From NCBI RefSeq assembly GCF_036625195.1, contig NZ_JAZKUG010000001.1:5022001-5086000 (forward strand): a stretch of 64,000 nt of DNA, given 5' to 3'. Below, in pieces: positions 8,027 through 15,829 of this stretch; positions within the stretch are counted from its first letter, which is position 1; each line of letters opens with the position of its first letter. A program made the translations under genes and the position numbers. The stretch comes from Accumulibacter sp. (GTDB lineage Bacteria > Pseudomonadota > Gammaproteobacteria > Burkholderiales > Rhodocyclaceae). The notes below the pieces were generated by a model. It was not told the origin of the DNA and did not search any database. It was given only the letters and a program-made list of their open reading frames with translations.

Positions 8027-8743
8027 ATGAAGACACGAATCCTGCTCGTCGAGGATGATGCGCGCCTCGCCGACCTCACCGCCGAATACCTGCGCAAGAA
8101 CGACTTCGAGGTCTCGATCGAGCCGCAAGGTGGGCGCGCCGAGACGCGCATCCTCGACGAGCGTCCCGATCTGGTGATTCTGGACGTGATGCTGCCGGGG
8201 AAGGATGGTTTCGAGGTCTGCCGGGCGGTGCGCGCGCACTACGCCGGCGTGATCCTGATGCTCACCGCCCGTGATGAGGACTTCGACCAGATCCTCGGTC
8301 TCGAACTCGGCGCCGACGACTACATCGCCAAACCGGTCCAGCCACGCCTGCTGCTCGCGCGCATCAAGGCGCTGCTGCGGCGCGCGCCGGCAACGCCGGG
8401 CAGCGGCGAGGGGGGCGATGCCGGCGCACCGGTCGAACTGACTTTCGGCCGCTTTCGCATCAGCCAGGCGACGCGCAGCACCTCGCTCGGCGACGATCGG
8501 ATCGACCTGACGACCGCCGAGTTCGACCTGCTCTGGCTGCTCGCACGCCACGCCGGCAGCATCCTGTCGCGCGACGACCTGTTGCAGGAACTGCGCGGCA
8601 TCGGTTTCGACGGCCTCGACCGCTCGATCGACGCGCGCATCTCCCGCCTGCGCCGCAAGCTTGGCGACGATCCGGAAAACCCGACGCGAATCAAGACGGT
8701 GCGCGGCAAGGGCTACCTCTTCAGCAGACATGACTGGCAATAG
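8027..8743 (+). CDS. OmpR-family response regulator, RstA-like
   Basis: The 238-residue protein has a receiver domain with all key residues: EDD at 9-11, phospho-acceptor D53, T80 and K102 in AKPVQP. It is followed by a winged-helix DNA-binding domain ending RIKTVRGKGYLF. The pattern resembles RstA of enterobacteria. Its partner is the overlapping histidine kinase. The signal and target genes are not evident. The ATG has no Shine-Dalgarno sequence upstream. Confidence 0.92.
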   Translation: MKTRILLVEDDARLADLTAEYLRKNDFEVSIEPQGGRAETRILDERPDLVILDVMLPGKDGFEVCRAVRAHYAGVILMLTARDEDFDQILGLELGADDYIAKPVQPRLLLARIKALLRRAPATPGSGEGGDAGAPVELTFGRFRISQATRSTSLGDDRIDLTTAEFDLLWLLARHAGSILSRDDLLQELRGIGFDGLDRSIDARISRLRRKLGDDPENPTRIKTVRGKGYLFSRHDWQ

Positions 8744-10142
8744 CGGCAACAACAGGCTGCTCGCCATCCTCGGCACCTACAAGCCGGAACCCTGGCGCGG
8801 CCGCTACAGCCTGTCCCGGCTGTTCTTCAACTTCTACCTGCTGGTCATGGGGTCCTTCGTCGCCATTGCGATCTTTGCCGACTTCGTCATCTCGACCGCA
8901 GTGAAGGGAATCACCGACGACTACACCAGCCGCTTCATGCGCGGCACGGTGTTGCTGATCGAGGAGGAATTGTTCCGCCGACCACGCTCGGAGTGGATGC
9001 GAGCGATCAAGGCTCTCGATCAGAAGTTCGCCTATCGCCTCGACATCGTCGACCGCTGGACGCTGATGCTGCCCCCGAAAGAGGCCGAAAAGCTCGACAG
9101 CGGCGAACTGGCGATCGACGCCCAAGGGGACATCATCTATCACCGCCTGAAACAGACGCCGCAGATCCTCGTCGTCGGACCGATCTCCCCGGAACGGAAT
9201 CCGGAGTATCAGCGTGGCATGCCGCTCGACCTGCGCATCAGCCTGCTGACCTGGAGCTTGATCGGCGTCTGCCTGGCGATCGTCGTCTGGCTGTGGGTCC
9301 ATCCCGTCTGGCGGGATCTGGAAGCGATGCGCCAGACCGCGCGTTCACTCGGCGAGGGATTCTTCGTTGCGCGCGCACCGGCGATGCGCAGCAGCGCCTT
9401 CAGGCCACTGGCCGAAACCCTGAATGGCATGGCCGAGCGCATCCAGCGCCTGATCGCCACGCAGAAGGAGCTGTCGAGCGCGATCTCGCACGAACTGCGG
9501 ACACCGATCGCGCGTCTGCGCTTCGCGCTCGAGATGCTCGCCGCCACCGACGACCGGGCTGAACGCGAGCGCATGGCGGGAGCCATGGAAGGTGACCTCG
9601 ATGAACTGGACGGACTGATCGACTCAAGCCTGACCTATGCCCGTTTCGAACGTGAGCAGCCCGAGCTGCAGCTGACCGAGGTCGAGTTTGCTCCCTGGCT
9701 CGAGGCACAGGTGGAGGCCGTCCGCGTCCTCGCGCGCAAGCTCGATCTGCAGGTGGACAGCGCCACCCTGCCGCCCCTGCTGCACGTCGAACTCGATCGC
9801 AGGAGCATGCCCTACGCCATCGGCAACCTGCTGCGCAACGCGATCCGCTACGCCCGGACGCGAGTCCGTGTCAGTGCCGAGGTGGCCGATGGCGAGATCC
9901 GGGTGCATGTCGACGACGATGGCATCGGCATCCCGGTCGAAGAGCGCGACCGCGTCTTCTCGGCCTTCACCCGCCTCGACCGTTCGCGCGACCGCTCGAC
10001 CGGTGGCTACGGCCTTGGCCTGGCGATCGCGCGCCTGGTTCTGGAACAGCACAACGGCCGCGCCAGCGCCGGCGAGTCGCCACTCGGCGGCGCCCGTCTG
10101 ACGCTGAACTGGCCACTGTCACAGAACGTCACGGAAAGCTGA
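8730..10142 (+). CDS. Sensor histidine kinase, RstB-like
   Basis: The 470-residue inner-membrane kinase has one transmembrane helix near 33-55, a periplasmic domain of about 115 residues and a second helix near 172-190. A HAMP linker, a HisKA domain with the phosphorylated H254 (SHELRTP) and an ATPase domain with the N box (NLLRNAIRYA), DDDGIGIP and GGYGLGLAIA follow. The start at 8730 overlaps the end of the regulator gene by 14 bp. An upstream ATG at 8661 lies inside the regulator and is less likely. Confidence 0.92.
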   Translation: MTGNSGNNRLLAILGTYKPEPWRGRYSLSRLFFNFYLLVMGSFVAIAIFADFVISTAVKGITDDYTSRFMRGTVLLIEEELFRRPRSEWMRAIKALDQKFAYRLDIVDRWTLMLPPKEAEKLDSGELAIDAQGDIIYHRLKQTPQILVVGPISPERNPEYQRGMPLDLRISLLTWSLIGVCLAIVVWLWVHPVWRDLEAMRQTARSLGEGFFVARAPAMRSSAFRPLAETLNGMAERIQRLIATQKELSSAISHELRTPIARLRFALEMLAATDDRAERERMAGAMEGDLDELDGLIDSSLTYARFEREQPELQLTEVEFAPWLEAQVEAVRVLARKLDLQVDSATLPPLLHVELDRRSMPYAIGNLLRNAIRYARTRVRVSAEVADGEIRVHVDDDGIGIPVEERDRVFSAFTRLDRSRDRSTGGYGLGLAIARLVLEQHNGRASAGESPLGGARLTLNWPLSQNVTES

Positions 10143-10219
10143 CGCAATCGCTGCAGACCTGCAAGCCATCCGCCGACTATCATCCGTCCCGTTGATGAAG
10201 CAATGACCCAGGAGACGAG

Positions 10220-10378
10220 ATGAGCGAGTTCAAACTCAATTGCGAGCGATTCCTTGCCGCGACGCGGCAGCACCTTTTTTCCGGCGAACCGGCCCCCGGC
10301 GCGTCGCCGGAGTCCCGCGAGGACGATGCGGCGGTCCATTGTGGCCGCGTCGAGCATCGTGGTCACAACTGCGCATGA
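10220..10378 (+). CDS. Small cysteine/histidine-containing protein of unknown function (52 aa)
   Basis: The frame starts MSEFKLNCERFLAATRQHLF and ends CGRVEHRGHNCA. It is preceded by AGGAGA at good spacing and lies 77 bp after the kinase gene. It has three cysteines and several histidines, which could bind metal. Its TGA overlaps the ATG of the next small frame (ATGA), a sign of real translational coupling. I do not recognise the family. It is missed by length-limited gene callers. Confidence 0.5.
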   Translation: MSEFKLNCERFLAATRQHLFSGEPAPGASPESREDDAAVHCGRVEHRGHNCA

Positions 10379-10572
10379 ATTCGCTGGCGGTGCCGTCCGA
10401 GCCGTTCCCCATCAGCGAAGGAGTCGGACTTTTCGTCGGCATCGTCGCCTGGGATCTGCTCAGTGCCGGCGAGATGAACCTGCTCCAGGCGGCGCTGGCC
10501 GCTGCCGTCGGCTCGCTGGCCTGGTACGCCTTCCGCTGCTGGCGAGCAAGGGTTCGCGGCAAACGACGCTGA
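10375..10572 (+). CDS. Small predicted membrane protein of unknown function (65 aa)
   Basis: The frame starts MNSLAVPSEPFPISEGVGLFV and has a hydrophobic stretch near residues 15-55 (GVGLFVGIVAWDLL and LLQAALAAAVGSLAWYAF), then a basic tail (RARVRGKRR). That suggests one or two membrane helices with a cytoplasmic basic end. The ATGA overlap with the preceding 52-aa frame and the strong terminator about 110 bp downstream support a real transcription unit, possibly continuing the kinase operon. No family recognised. Confidence 0.5.
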   Translation: MNSLAVPSEPFPISEGVGLFVGIVAWDLLSAGEMNLLQAALAAAVGSLAWYAFRCWRARVRGKRR

Positions 10573-10680
10573 ATCCCGTCCGCCTTGCAGCGCTGTACCC
10601 TGTGTTGTGCAACTGTAATCCGAGTTTTTCTGCTGTGCCTGGTTGCCCCTCCCTTCCGCCCGTCCGAACGACGGACTTCC

Positions 10681-10714
10681 GCCCCGCGCCAATCTTGCGC
10701 GGGGCTTTTTTTTT
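10681..10714 (+). terminator. Strong rho-independent terminator
   Basis: A perfect 9-bp stem GCCCCGCGC/GCGCGGGGC with a 7-nt loop is followed by nine T. It ends the plus-strand unit of the two-component pair and small genes, just before the convergent mscS gene. The 108 bp between the last stop codon and the hairpin hold no gene. Confidence 0.9.
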
Positions 10715-10750
10715 CTCCCTGGCCGCTGCCCCGGCGCTGGCGGGAAGTCC

Positions 10751-12067
10751 TCAGTCCGCCGCCCGTGTGGCCACTGCCGCCGGACTGCCAATCAGCCGCA
10801 CTTCACGTTGCGGGAAGGGAATCTCTATGCCGTTCTCGCGAAACGAGCGCCAGATCGCCATGTTGATCGCCGAACGGACGGCGCCGGTTCCCTGCTGCGG
10901 ATCGCCGATCCAGAAGCCCAGGTCGAGGTTGATGCCGCTGTCGGCGAAACTGGTCAGCAATACCTGCGGTGCCGGCTCGGCCAACACCCGCGGCTGCGCC
11001 CTTGCCGCATCGTCCATCAGTCGCATCGCCAGTTCGAGGTCGGCACCGTAGCTCACCTGCAGCGAAACGACGACGCGAACCTGCGAATCGCTGTACGACT
11101 CGTTGCGGACGATATTGGAGACCAGGTACTCGTTCGGGACGATCACTTCGGTTCCAGTGAGCATCCGCAGGACGGTGTAGCGCGAGGTGATCTTGGTCAC
11201 GACGCCCGCGGTGTTGGTATCGAGCGCCACCAGGTGACCGAGACGAATGGATTGGTCGAGCAGGATGATGAATCCACTGACATAGTTGCTGGCGATCTTC
11301 TGCAGGCCGAGGCCGAGGCCGACGGCGAGTGCGCCGCTGAAGACCGACAGCGCGGTGATGTCGATGCCGACGATCGACAGCCCGAGCAGGAGCGCGATCA
11401 CCGACAGGACGGCCTTGACCAGGCGGCCGAGGACGACGCGGATGTTGGAGTCCATCGCCTCGTTCGCCAGCAACCGCGCCTCGATCTCGCCCGACAGCCA
11501 CAATGCCAGCAGCACCGTCACCACCACCGTCACCAGCCCGCTGAGCAGCGTCCACAGGTCGAGCGTCTGCCTGCCGGCAGTGAAGCTCACCTGCTGCAGG
11601 AGGTCAATCAGCGGACCGGCGAGACCGGTCAGGTGCAGAGCGAAACCAAGCCAGACGACGGTCGCAATCCAGCGCTCGGAGGTCGCCAGCCAGCCACTCG
11701 GCGAGAAGGCGTGGCGCAACAGATAGACCGCGGCGCGCACGAGCGCCATCGACAGCAGCAACGGCACCGCCAGGTCGAGCAGGCTGACCGGCCCGAGCTG
11801 CCAGTAGCGGAAGGCGCGCCGGACAACCACGACCAGCAGCAACGCCAGCAGCGGGAACGAAACACGCTTCAGGCTGCCGCTGCCAAAGGCGCGCAGGGCA
11901 CCGTAGGGCTCCGCCGCGACGGCGGCCGCGCGCCGCTGCCAGGTACGCGTCGCGCCCCAGGCGGCGAGCAGGCTGAGCGCGAGGGCAAACACCTGCCAGA
12001 GAAAGCCCGGATTGCGCAGATCACGCCAGAGTTCCAGCAACAGGGCAAACATCTCCTTCTCGTTCAT
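10751..12067 (-). CDS. MscS-family mechanosensitive ion channel
   Basis: The 438-residue protein has several N-terminal hydrophobic helices followed by the conserved MscS core. The pore-lining helix is the Gly/Ala-rich stretch SVFSGALAVGLGLGLQKIASNYVSG near 235-258. The beta domain with GxVxxI (GVVTKITSRYTVLR), the VPNEYL motif and a C-terminal alpha/beta region follow. Such channels release solutes on hypo-osmotic shock. The extra N-terminal helices make it larger than E. coli MscS (286 aa). Its ATG overlaps the stop of the upstream methyltransferase gene (ATGA). Confidence 0.93.
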   Translation of the reverse strand: MNEKEMFALLLELWRDLRNPGFLWQVFALALSLLAAWGATRTWQRRAAAVAAEPYGALRAFGSGSLKRVSFPLLALLLVVVVRRAFRYWQLGPVSLLDLAVPLLLSMALVRAAVYLLRHAFSPSGWLATSERWIATVVWLGFALHLTGLAGPLIDLLQQVSFTAGRQTLDLWTLLSGLVTVVVTVLLALWLSGEIEARLLANEAMDSNIRVVLGRLVKAVLSVIALLLGLSIVGIDITALSVFSGALAVGLGLGLQKIASNYVSGFIILLDQSIRLGHLVALDTNTAGVVTKITSRYTVLRMLTGTEVIVPNEYLVSNIVRNESYSDSQVRVVVSLQVSYGADLELAMRLMDDAARAQPRVLAEPAPQVLLTSFADSGINLDLGFWIGDPQQGTGAVRSAINMAIWRSFRENGIEIPFPQREVRLIGSPAAVATRAAD

Positions 12068-13320
12068 CGCCTCTCCAGTACTGTCGCAAAAAAACCGTCG
12101 GTTGCATGCCGATGCGGCAGCAGTCGCAGTCGCTCACCGGTATCGAGAGCAATGTCCTGCTGCTGCAGGATCCGCGCCGCCGGACGGACGACGAACTGCG
12201 GGTTCTGCGCCAGAAAGGCATCGACGACACGGTCGTTCTCCGCGTCGAGCAGGCTGCACGTGGCGTAAACCAGCCGTCCGCCCGGCTTCACCAGGTTGGC
12301 AGCGGCGACGAGGATCGCCGCCTGCTTCGCCGCCAGTTCGCCGACACTCGCCGGATTCTGTCGCCACTTGAGGTCGGGATTCCGCCGCAGCGTGCCAAGA
12401 CCCGAGCACGGCGCGTCAACCAGGACGCGATCGAGCTTGCCGGCCAGCCGGCCGACGCGCGGGTCGCGCTCGGAATCGATGCGCACCGGGTAGACGTTCG
12501 ACAGCCCGGAACGCGCCAAGCGTGGCTTCAGCTTCGCCAGCCGGCGTTCGGCAACGTCGAAGGCATAGAGCCTGCCCTGCGAGCGCATCAGTGCCCCGAG
12601 CAGCAGGGTCTTGCCGCCGGCGCCGGCACAGAAGTCGGCGACCATCTGACCACGCCGGGGCTGCAGCAGAAAACCGAGCAACTGGCTGCCTTCGTCCTGC
12701 ACCTCGATGCTGCCATCGACGAACAACGGATGCTTCGCCAGCGCCGGCTTGCCCGCCAGGCGTATCCCCAGGGGCGAATACGGGCAGGCAGTGGCTGCCA
12801 GACCACTCGCCAGCAGCTTCGCCAGCACCTCATCGCGCCCGCCCCGCAGCGGATTCACCCGCAGGTCGAGCGGTGCCGGCTGATTGAGCGCGGCTGCCAG
12901 CCGCTCGAGCTCATCGGCGGCGAAACCGGCAAGCAACTCGGCGTACAGCCAGTCGGGGAGATCGAGGCGCACGGCAGCCGGCAGATCCTCGATCCGCACC
13001 GCCTTTGCCTGCGCCAGCCACTTGCTCTCCGACTCGCTCAGGACCTCCGCCAGTTGACGCCGGTTCATTCCCTGCACGCAGGCGAGCGCCGCCAGAAGCA
13101 GGCGGCGCGAACTCAGGTCGTCGGCGCAACGGGCCGCCAGCGAACGCTGGCGCCGCAAGACCGCGAACACCAGTTCGGCAATGAAGCCGCGCTCGTCATG
13201 ACCCAGTTCGCGATGCTGCCGGAAGTAGGCGGCAACCACCTGGTCGGCGGCGGACGTCAGGCGCAGCAATTCGCCGAGCAGCGTTTGCGCATGGTCAAAC
13301 AACGCCGGCGTCACGCGCAC
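12064..13320 (-). CDS. RsmB/NOP-family RNA m5C methyltransferase
   Basis: The 418-residue protein uses S-adenosylmethionine to methylate cytosine in RNA, probably rRNA. Motif I is DFCAGAGGKTLLL. The catalytic motif IV is DAPCSGLGTLRRNPD and the second cysteine lies in motif VI, YATCSLLDAEN. The N-terminal about 130 residues are helical and do not obviously form the NusB-like domain of E. coli RsmB, so the exact target is uncertain. It begins with GTG two bases after the stop of the DUF3108 gene, forming a purN/DUF3108/methyltransferase/mscS run. Confidence 0.9.
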   Translation of the reverse strand: MRVTPALFDHAQTLLGELLRLTSAADQVVAAYFRQHRELGHDERGFIAELVFAVLRRQRSLAARCADDLSSRRLLLAALACVQGMNRRQLAEVLSESESKWLAQAKAVRIEDLPAAVRLDLPDWLYAELLAGFAADELERLAAALNQPAPLDLRVNPLRGGRDEVLAKLLASGLAATACPYSPLGIRLAGKPALAKHPLFVDGSIEVQDEGSQLLGFLLQPRRGQMVADFCAGAGGKTLLLGALMRSQGRLYAFDVAERRLAKLKPRLARSGLSNVYPVRIDSERDPRVGRLAGKLDRVLVDAPCSGLGTLRRNPDLKWRQNPASVGELAAKQAAILVAAANLVKPGGRLVYATCSLLDAENDRVVDAFLAQNPQFVVRPAARILQQQDIALDTGERLRLLPHRHATDGFFATVLERR

Positions 13321-13322
13321 GC

Positions 13323-14357
13323 TCAGGGCTCCTCGCCGACTTCGATTGCAATCGCCACCTGTACATAGAGGTTGCCCCTGCGGTCCACGTAACGAATCTT
13401 GACCGGCAACAAGCCGCGCTCGCGGGCCAGCCAGACTTCGGTCGACGCGACGCCGGGAACCCGCAGGTGCATGGCGTTGAAACGCCCGGCGGGTGTCTCG
13501 ACCTCCTCGTCGGGAAGGACCTCGAGCCTATGGCGCGCATGTTTCCGGCCAGTGACGACCGCCAGCTCCTGACCCGTCGCGAGGCCCCCAAGCAAGCCAA
13601 GCTGGTAATTCAGCGACAACAGATCCTGTGCTCCGGGGCTGAGCGCCTGCGCCGGCCGATCGGCGAAACGCACCTGCAGTTGCTGCCAGTCGAAGTCCGC
13701 CTGCTCGTTCCTTTCCCGCCCCGGTTGGCGCGTGACGAAGCGTTCCGGCTGCAAACCGGCTGCGGTCACCCGGCCGACGCTTTCGGCCTCCACCCGAAGC
13801 GGCCGGAAGAAGCCGATGAGGCCACTGGTCTCGGTGACCGCGGTAATGCGGTAGACCCCGTCCCCGGCCTGCCACGAGTGCACCGCGTGACCGATCTGGA
13901 AGCCCTGGTCGCCGCGATCGACACGATAGCGGATGACCCCGCGCCGCGGCAGGGAGGAAACGGCCAGGGCCGCTGCATCGGTTGCCGGGGCGGCATCCAG
14001 CTCCATCGTGCCGGGCTCGGCCATCGCCTCGGCCGCGCCATCCCCTTCTTCCGCAGCCGCCGCCGCTGGCGGTGGTGCCGGCGCTTCGGCTGACCCATCA
14101 GCCGTGGTCAGCCGCGTCGACTCCGGCGGCCTGCCCGACGTTGCCGTCGGTCGTCTCTTGCGGGCAAGGGGTGGTGGCGCTGCGCGCGGCGTTGCCGGTG
14201 CCGCGGCGTGCGCGGGCGGCGTCGCGACCTGTGGCTTCAATTCGGCCGACAGCGGTGGCGGCTCCACGGGAAAAGACAGATCGACCTCCGGCACGAACAG
14301 TACGACAGTATGCAGACCAAGCGATGCGGCAAGCGCCAGGATCAGCAGCGCGGGCAT
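13323..14357 (-). CDS. DUF3108 domain exported/anchored protein
   Basis: The 344-residue protein starts with a hydrophobic segment (ALLILALAASLGLHTVVLF) acting as signal or anchor. A Pro/Ala-rich linker (about 35-130) follows, then a beta-rich DUF3108-like domain (about 140-340) with GVIRYRVDRGDQGFQIG and TSGLIGFFRPLRVEAES. DUF3108 proteins are periplasmic and have no established function. The gene overlaps the 3' end of purN by 16 bp, a co-occurrence common in betaproteobacteria. Confidence 0.85.
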   Translation of the reverse strand: MPALLILALAASLGLHTVVLFVPEVDLSFPVEPPPLSAELKPQVATPPAHAAAPATPRAAPPPLARKRRPTATSGRPPESTRLTTADGSAEAPAPPPAAAAAEEGDGAAEAMAEPGTMELDAAPATDAAALAVSSLPRRGVIRYRVDRGDQGFQIGHAVHSWQAGDGVYRITAVTETSGLIGFFRPLRVEAESVGRVTAAGLQPERFVTRQPGRERNEQADFDWQQLQVRFADRPAQALSPGAQDLLSLNYQLGLLGGLATGQELAVVTGRKHARHRLEVLPDEEVETPAGRFNAMHLRVPGVASTEVWLARERGLLPVKIRYVDRRGNLYVQVAIAIEVGEEP

Positions 14358-15004
14358 GGGTCGGGCTGCGGAGCGATCAGGGCGCCGGCGCCAGCCGGCG
14401 GCGCTTCGAGCAACACGCGGCCGTCCTGCAGGCGCAGCCGCCCCTCGGCAAACCAGCGCACGGCCTGCGGATAGATGACGTGCTCCTGCGCCAGGACGCG
14501 CGCCGCGAGCAGCGCCTCATCGTCGCCATCGAGCACCGGCACAGCGGCCTGGATGATGACCGGCCCGTGGTCGAGATCGGCAGTGACGAAATGCACCGTA
14601 CAACCGTGGATCCTTACCCCCTCGGACAGTGCGCGCAGATGCGTGTGCAGACCAGGGAAGGCCGGCAGCAGCGATGGATGGATATTGATCAGGCGACCGT
14701 CGAAGCGACGCACGAAGGCAGCACCGAGAATGCGCATGAATCCGGCGAGAACGACGAGGTCGGGCAAGAAGGTCTCGATCGCCTCCGCGAGCGCCGAGTC
14801 GAAGTCCTCGCGCTCGGCAAACGAGCGATGATCGACGACACGCGTCGGTACGCCACGCGCCGCTGCAGTCAGCAGGCCCTGGGCGTCGGGACGGTTGGCG
14901 ATGACACCGACGACCGTCGCCCGCAGGGCGCCGGACTCGCCCGCCGCCAGCAGCGAAGCCATGTTGCTGCCGCGGCCGGAGATGAGGATGACGACCCGGG
15001 TCAT
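14342..15004 (-). CDS. purN: Phosphoribosylglycinamide formyltransferase
   Basis: PurN transfers a formyl group from 10-formyl-tetrahydrofolate to GAR, the third step of purine synthesis. The 220 residues show the N-terminal ISGRGSNMASLL motif, the catalytic-region NIHPSLLPAFPG with the key Asn-His pair, GCTVHFV and the conserved DHGPVI. The frame stays open about 480 codons upstream through other genes. The true start is the ATG at 15004, preceded by GGGAGGGGAG. Slightly longer than E. coli PurN (212 aa) at the C-terminus. Confidence 0.96.
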   Translation of the reverse strand: MTRVVILISGRGSNMASLLAAGESGALRATVVGVIANRPDAQGLLTAAARGVPTRVVDHRSFAEREDFDSALAEAIETFLPDLVVLAGFMRILGAAFVRRFDGRLINIHPSLLPAFPGLHTHLRALSEGVRIHGCTVHFVTADLDHGPVIIQAAVPVLDGDDEALLAARVLAQEHVIYPQAVRWFAEGRLRLQDGRVLLEAPPAGAGALIAPQPDPCPRC

Positions 15005-15126
15005 CTCCCCTCCCCTGCCGGCAACCACAGCCCCCGTCGGTGAAGGCCACAGGACCGGTCGCGGCACCGGCTGGTCGCGCACACGGCAACCGGCGCCGGC
15101 TTCACTGGGCAGCGCTGCGACATGCC

Positions 15127-15762
15127 TCAGGCCCGCCGATTCTGGAGCCAGCCGACGACCACCGGCACCAGCGAGATGGCGATGATCGCCAGGATCACCA
15201 GCGACAGGTTCTTCTGAATCCAGGGCAGGTTGCCGAACCAGTAACCGGCCAGTGTCAGAGAGCCGACCCAGCCCAGCCCACCGACCAGATTGAAGAAGGT
15301 GAAGCGGGAATAGCTCATCGCAGCGATGCCGGCGACGAACGGCGCAAAGGTGCGAAACAGAGGCAGGAAGCGCGAAATGACCAGTGTCTTGCCGCCGTGC
15401 TTCTCGTAGAAGGCGTGCGTCTTCTCGAGCGCCGCCCGGTTGAAGAAGCGCGACTGCTCCCACTGAAACACCCGCGGCCCGAGGAAACGGCCAATCTGGT
15501 AGTTCACCATGTTGCCGAGCACTGCCGCCGCGCCGAGGACGGCAAGCAGGACGACGATTTCCATGCCGCCCAGTGCAGCGAGGGCGCCGGCAACGAAGAG
15601 CAGCGAGTCGCCTGGCAGGAAGGGGGTGACGACGAAGCCGGTCTCGCTGAAGATGATGACGAAGAGGATGGCGTAGATCCACTGGCCGTATTCCTGTACC
15701 AAGACCGCGAGGTGCTTGTCGAGGTGCAGGATGATGTCGATGAAGCTGGCGAGGTATTCCAT
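15127..15762 (-). CDS. DedA-family membrane protein
   Basis: The 211-residue polytopic protein has the DedA/VTT signature: the FSETGFVVTPFLPGDSLLFVAG segment near 40-62 and a second amphipathic segment with ISRFLPLFRTFAPFVAGIAAMS near 133-154. DedA proteins are required for membrane homeostasis and some act as phospholipid or undecaprenyl-phosphate flippases. The internal ATG at 15762 is chosen over an upstream TTG at 15789 because the family N-terminus starts there. The promoter region is shared with divergent mutL. Confidence 0.9.
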   Translation of the reverse strand: MEYLASFIDIILHLDKHLAVLVQEYGQWIYAILFVIIFSETGFVVTPFLPGDSLLFVAGALAALGGMEIVVLLAVLGAAAVLGNMVNYQIGRFLGPRVFQWEQSRFFNRAALEKTHAFYEKHGGKTLVISRFLPLFRTFAPFVAGIAAMSYSRFTFFNLVGGLGWVGSLTLAGYWFGNLPWIQKNLSLVILAIIAISLVPVVVGWLQNRRA

Positions 15763-15795
15763 CGGCGCGGGAGGGTGAGCTGTCGGCAAGCCGCG

Positions 15796-15823
15796 ATTCT
15801 ACCGGAAGCCGCGCCGGTATAAT
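15796..15823. promoter_or_regulatory. Divergent -10 elements of dedA and mutL
   Basis: TATAAT at 15818-15823, a perfect -10, ends six bases before the mutL ATG (15830), so transcription would begin at the start codon. On the minus strand TAGAAT (complement of 15796-15801) serves dedA. The -35 regions are weak on both sides. The 67-bp spacer therefore carries two closely packed divergent promoters. Confidence 0.5.
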
Positions 15824-15829
15824 CCGGAG

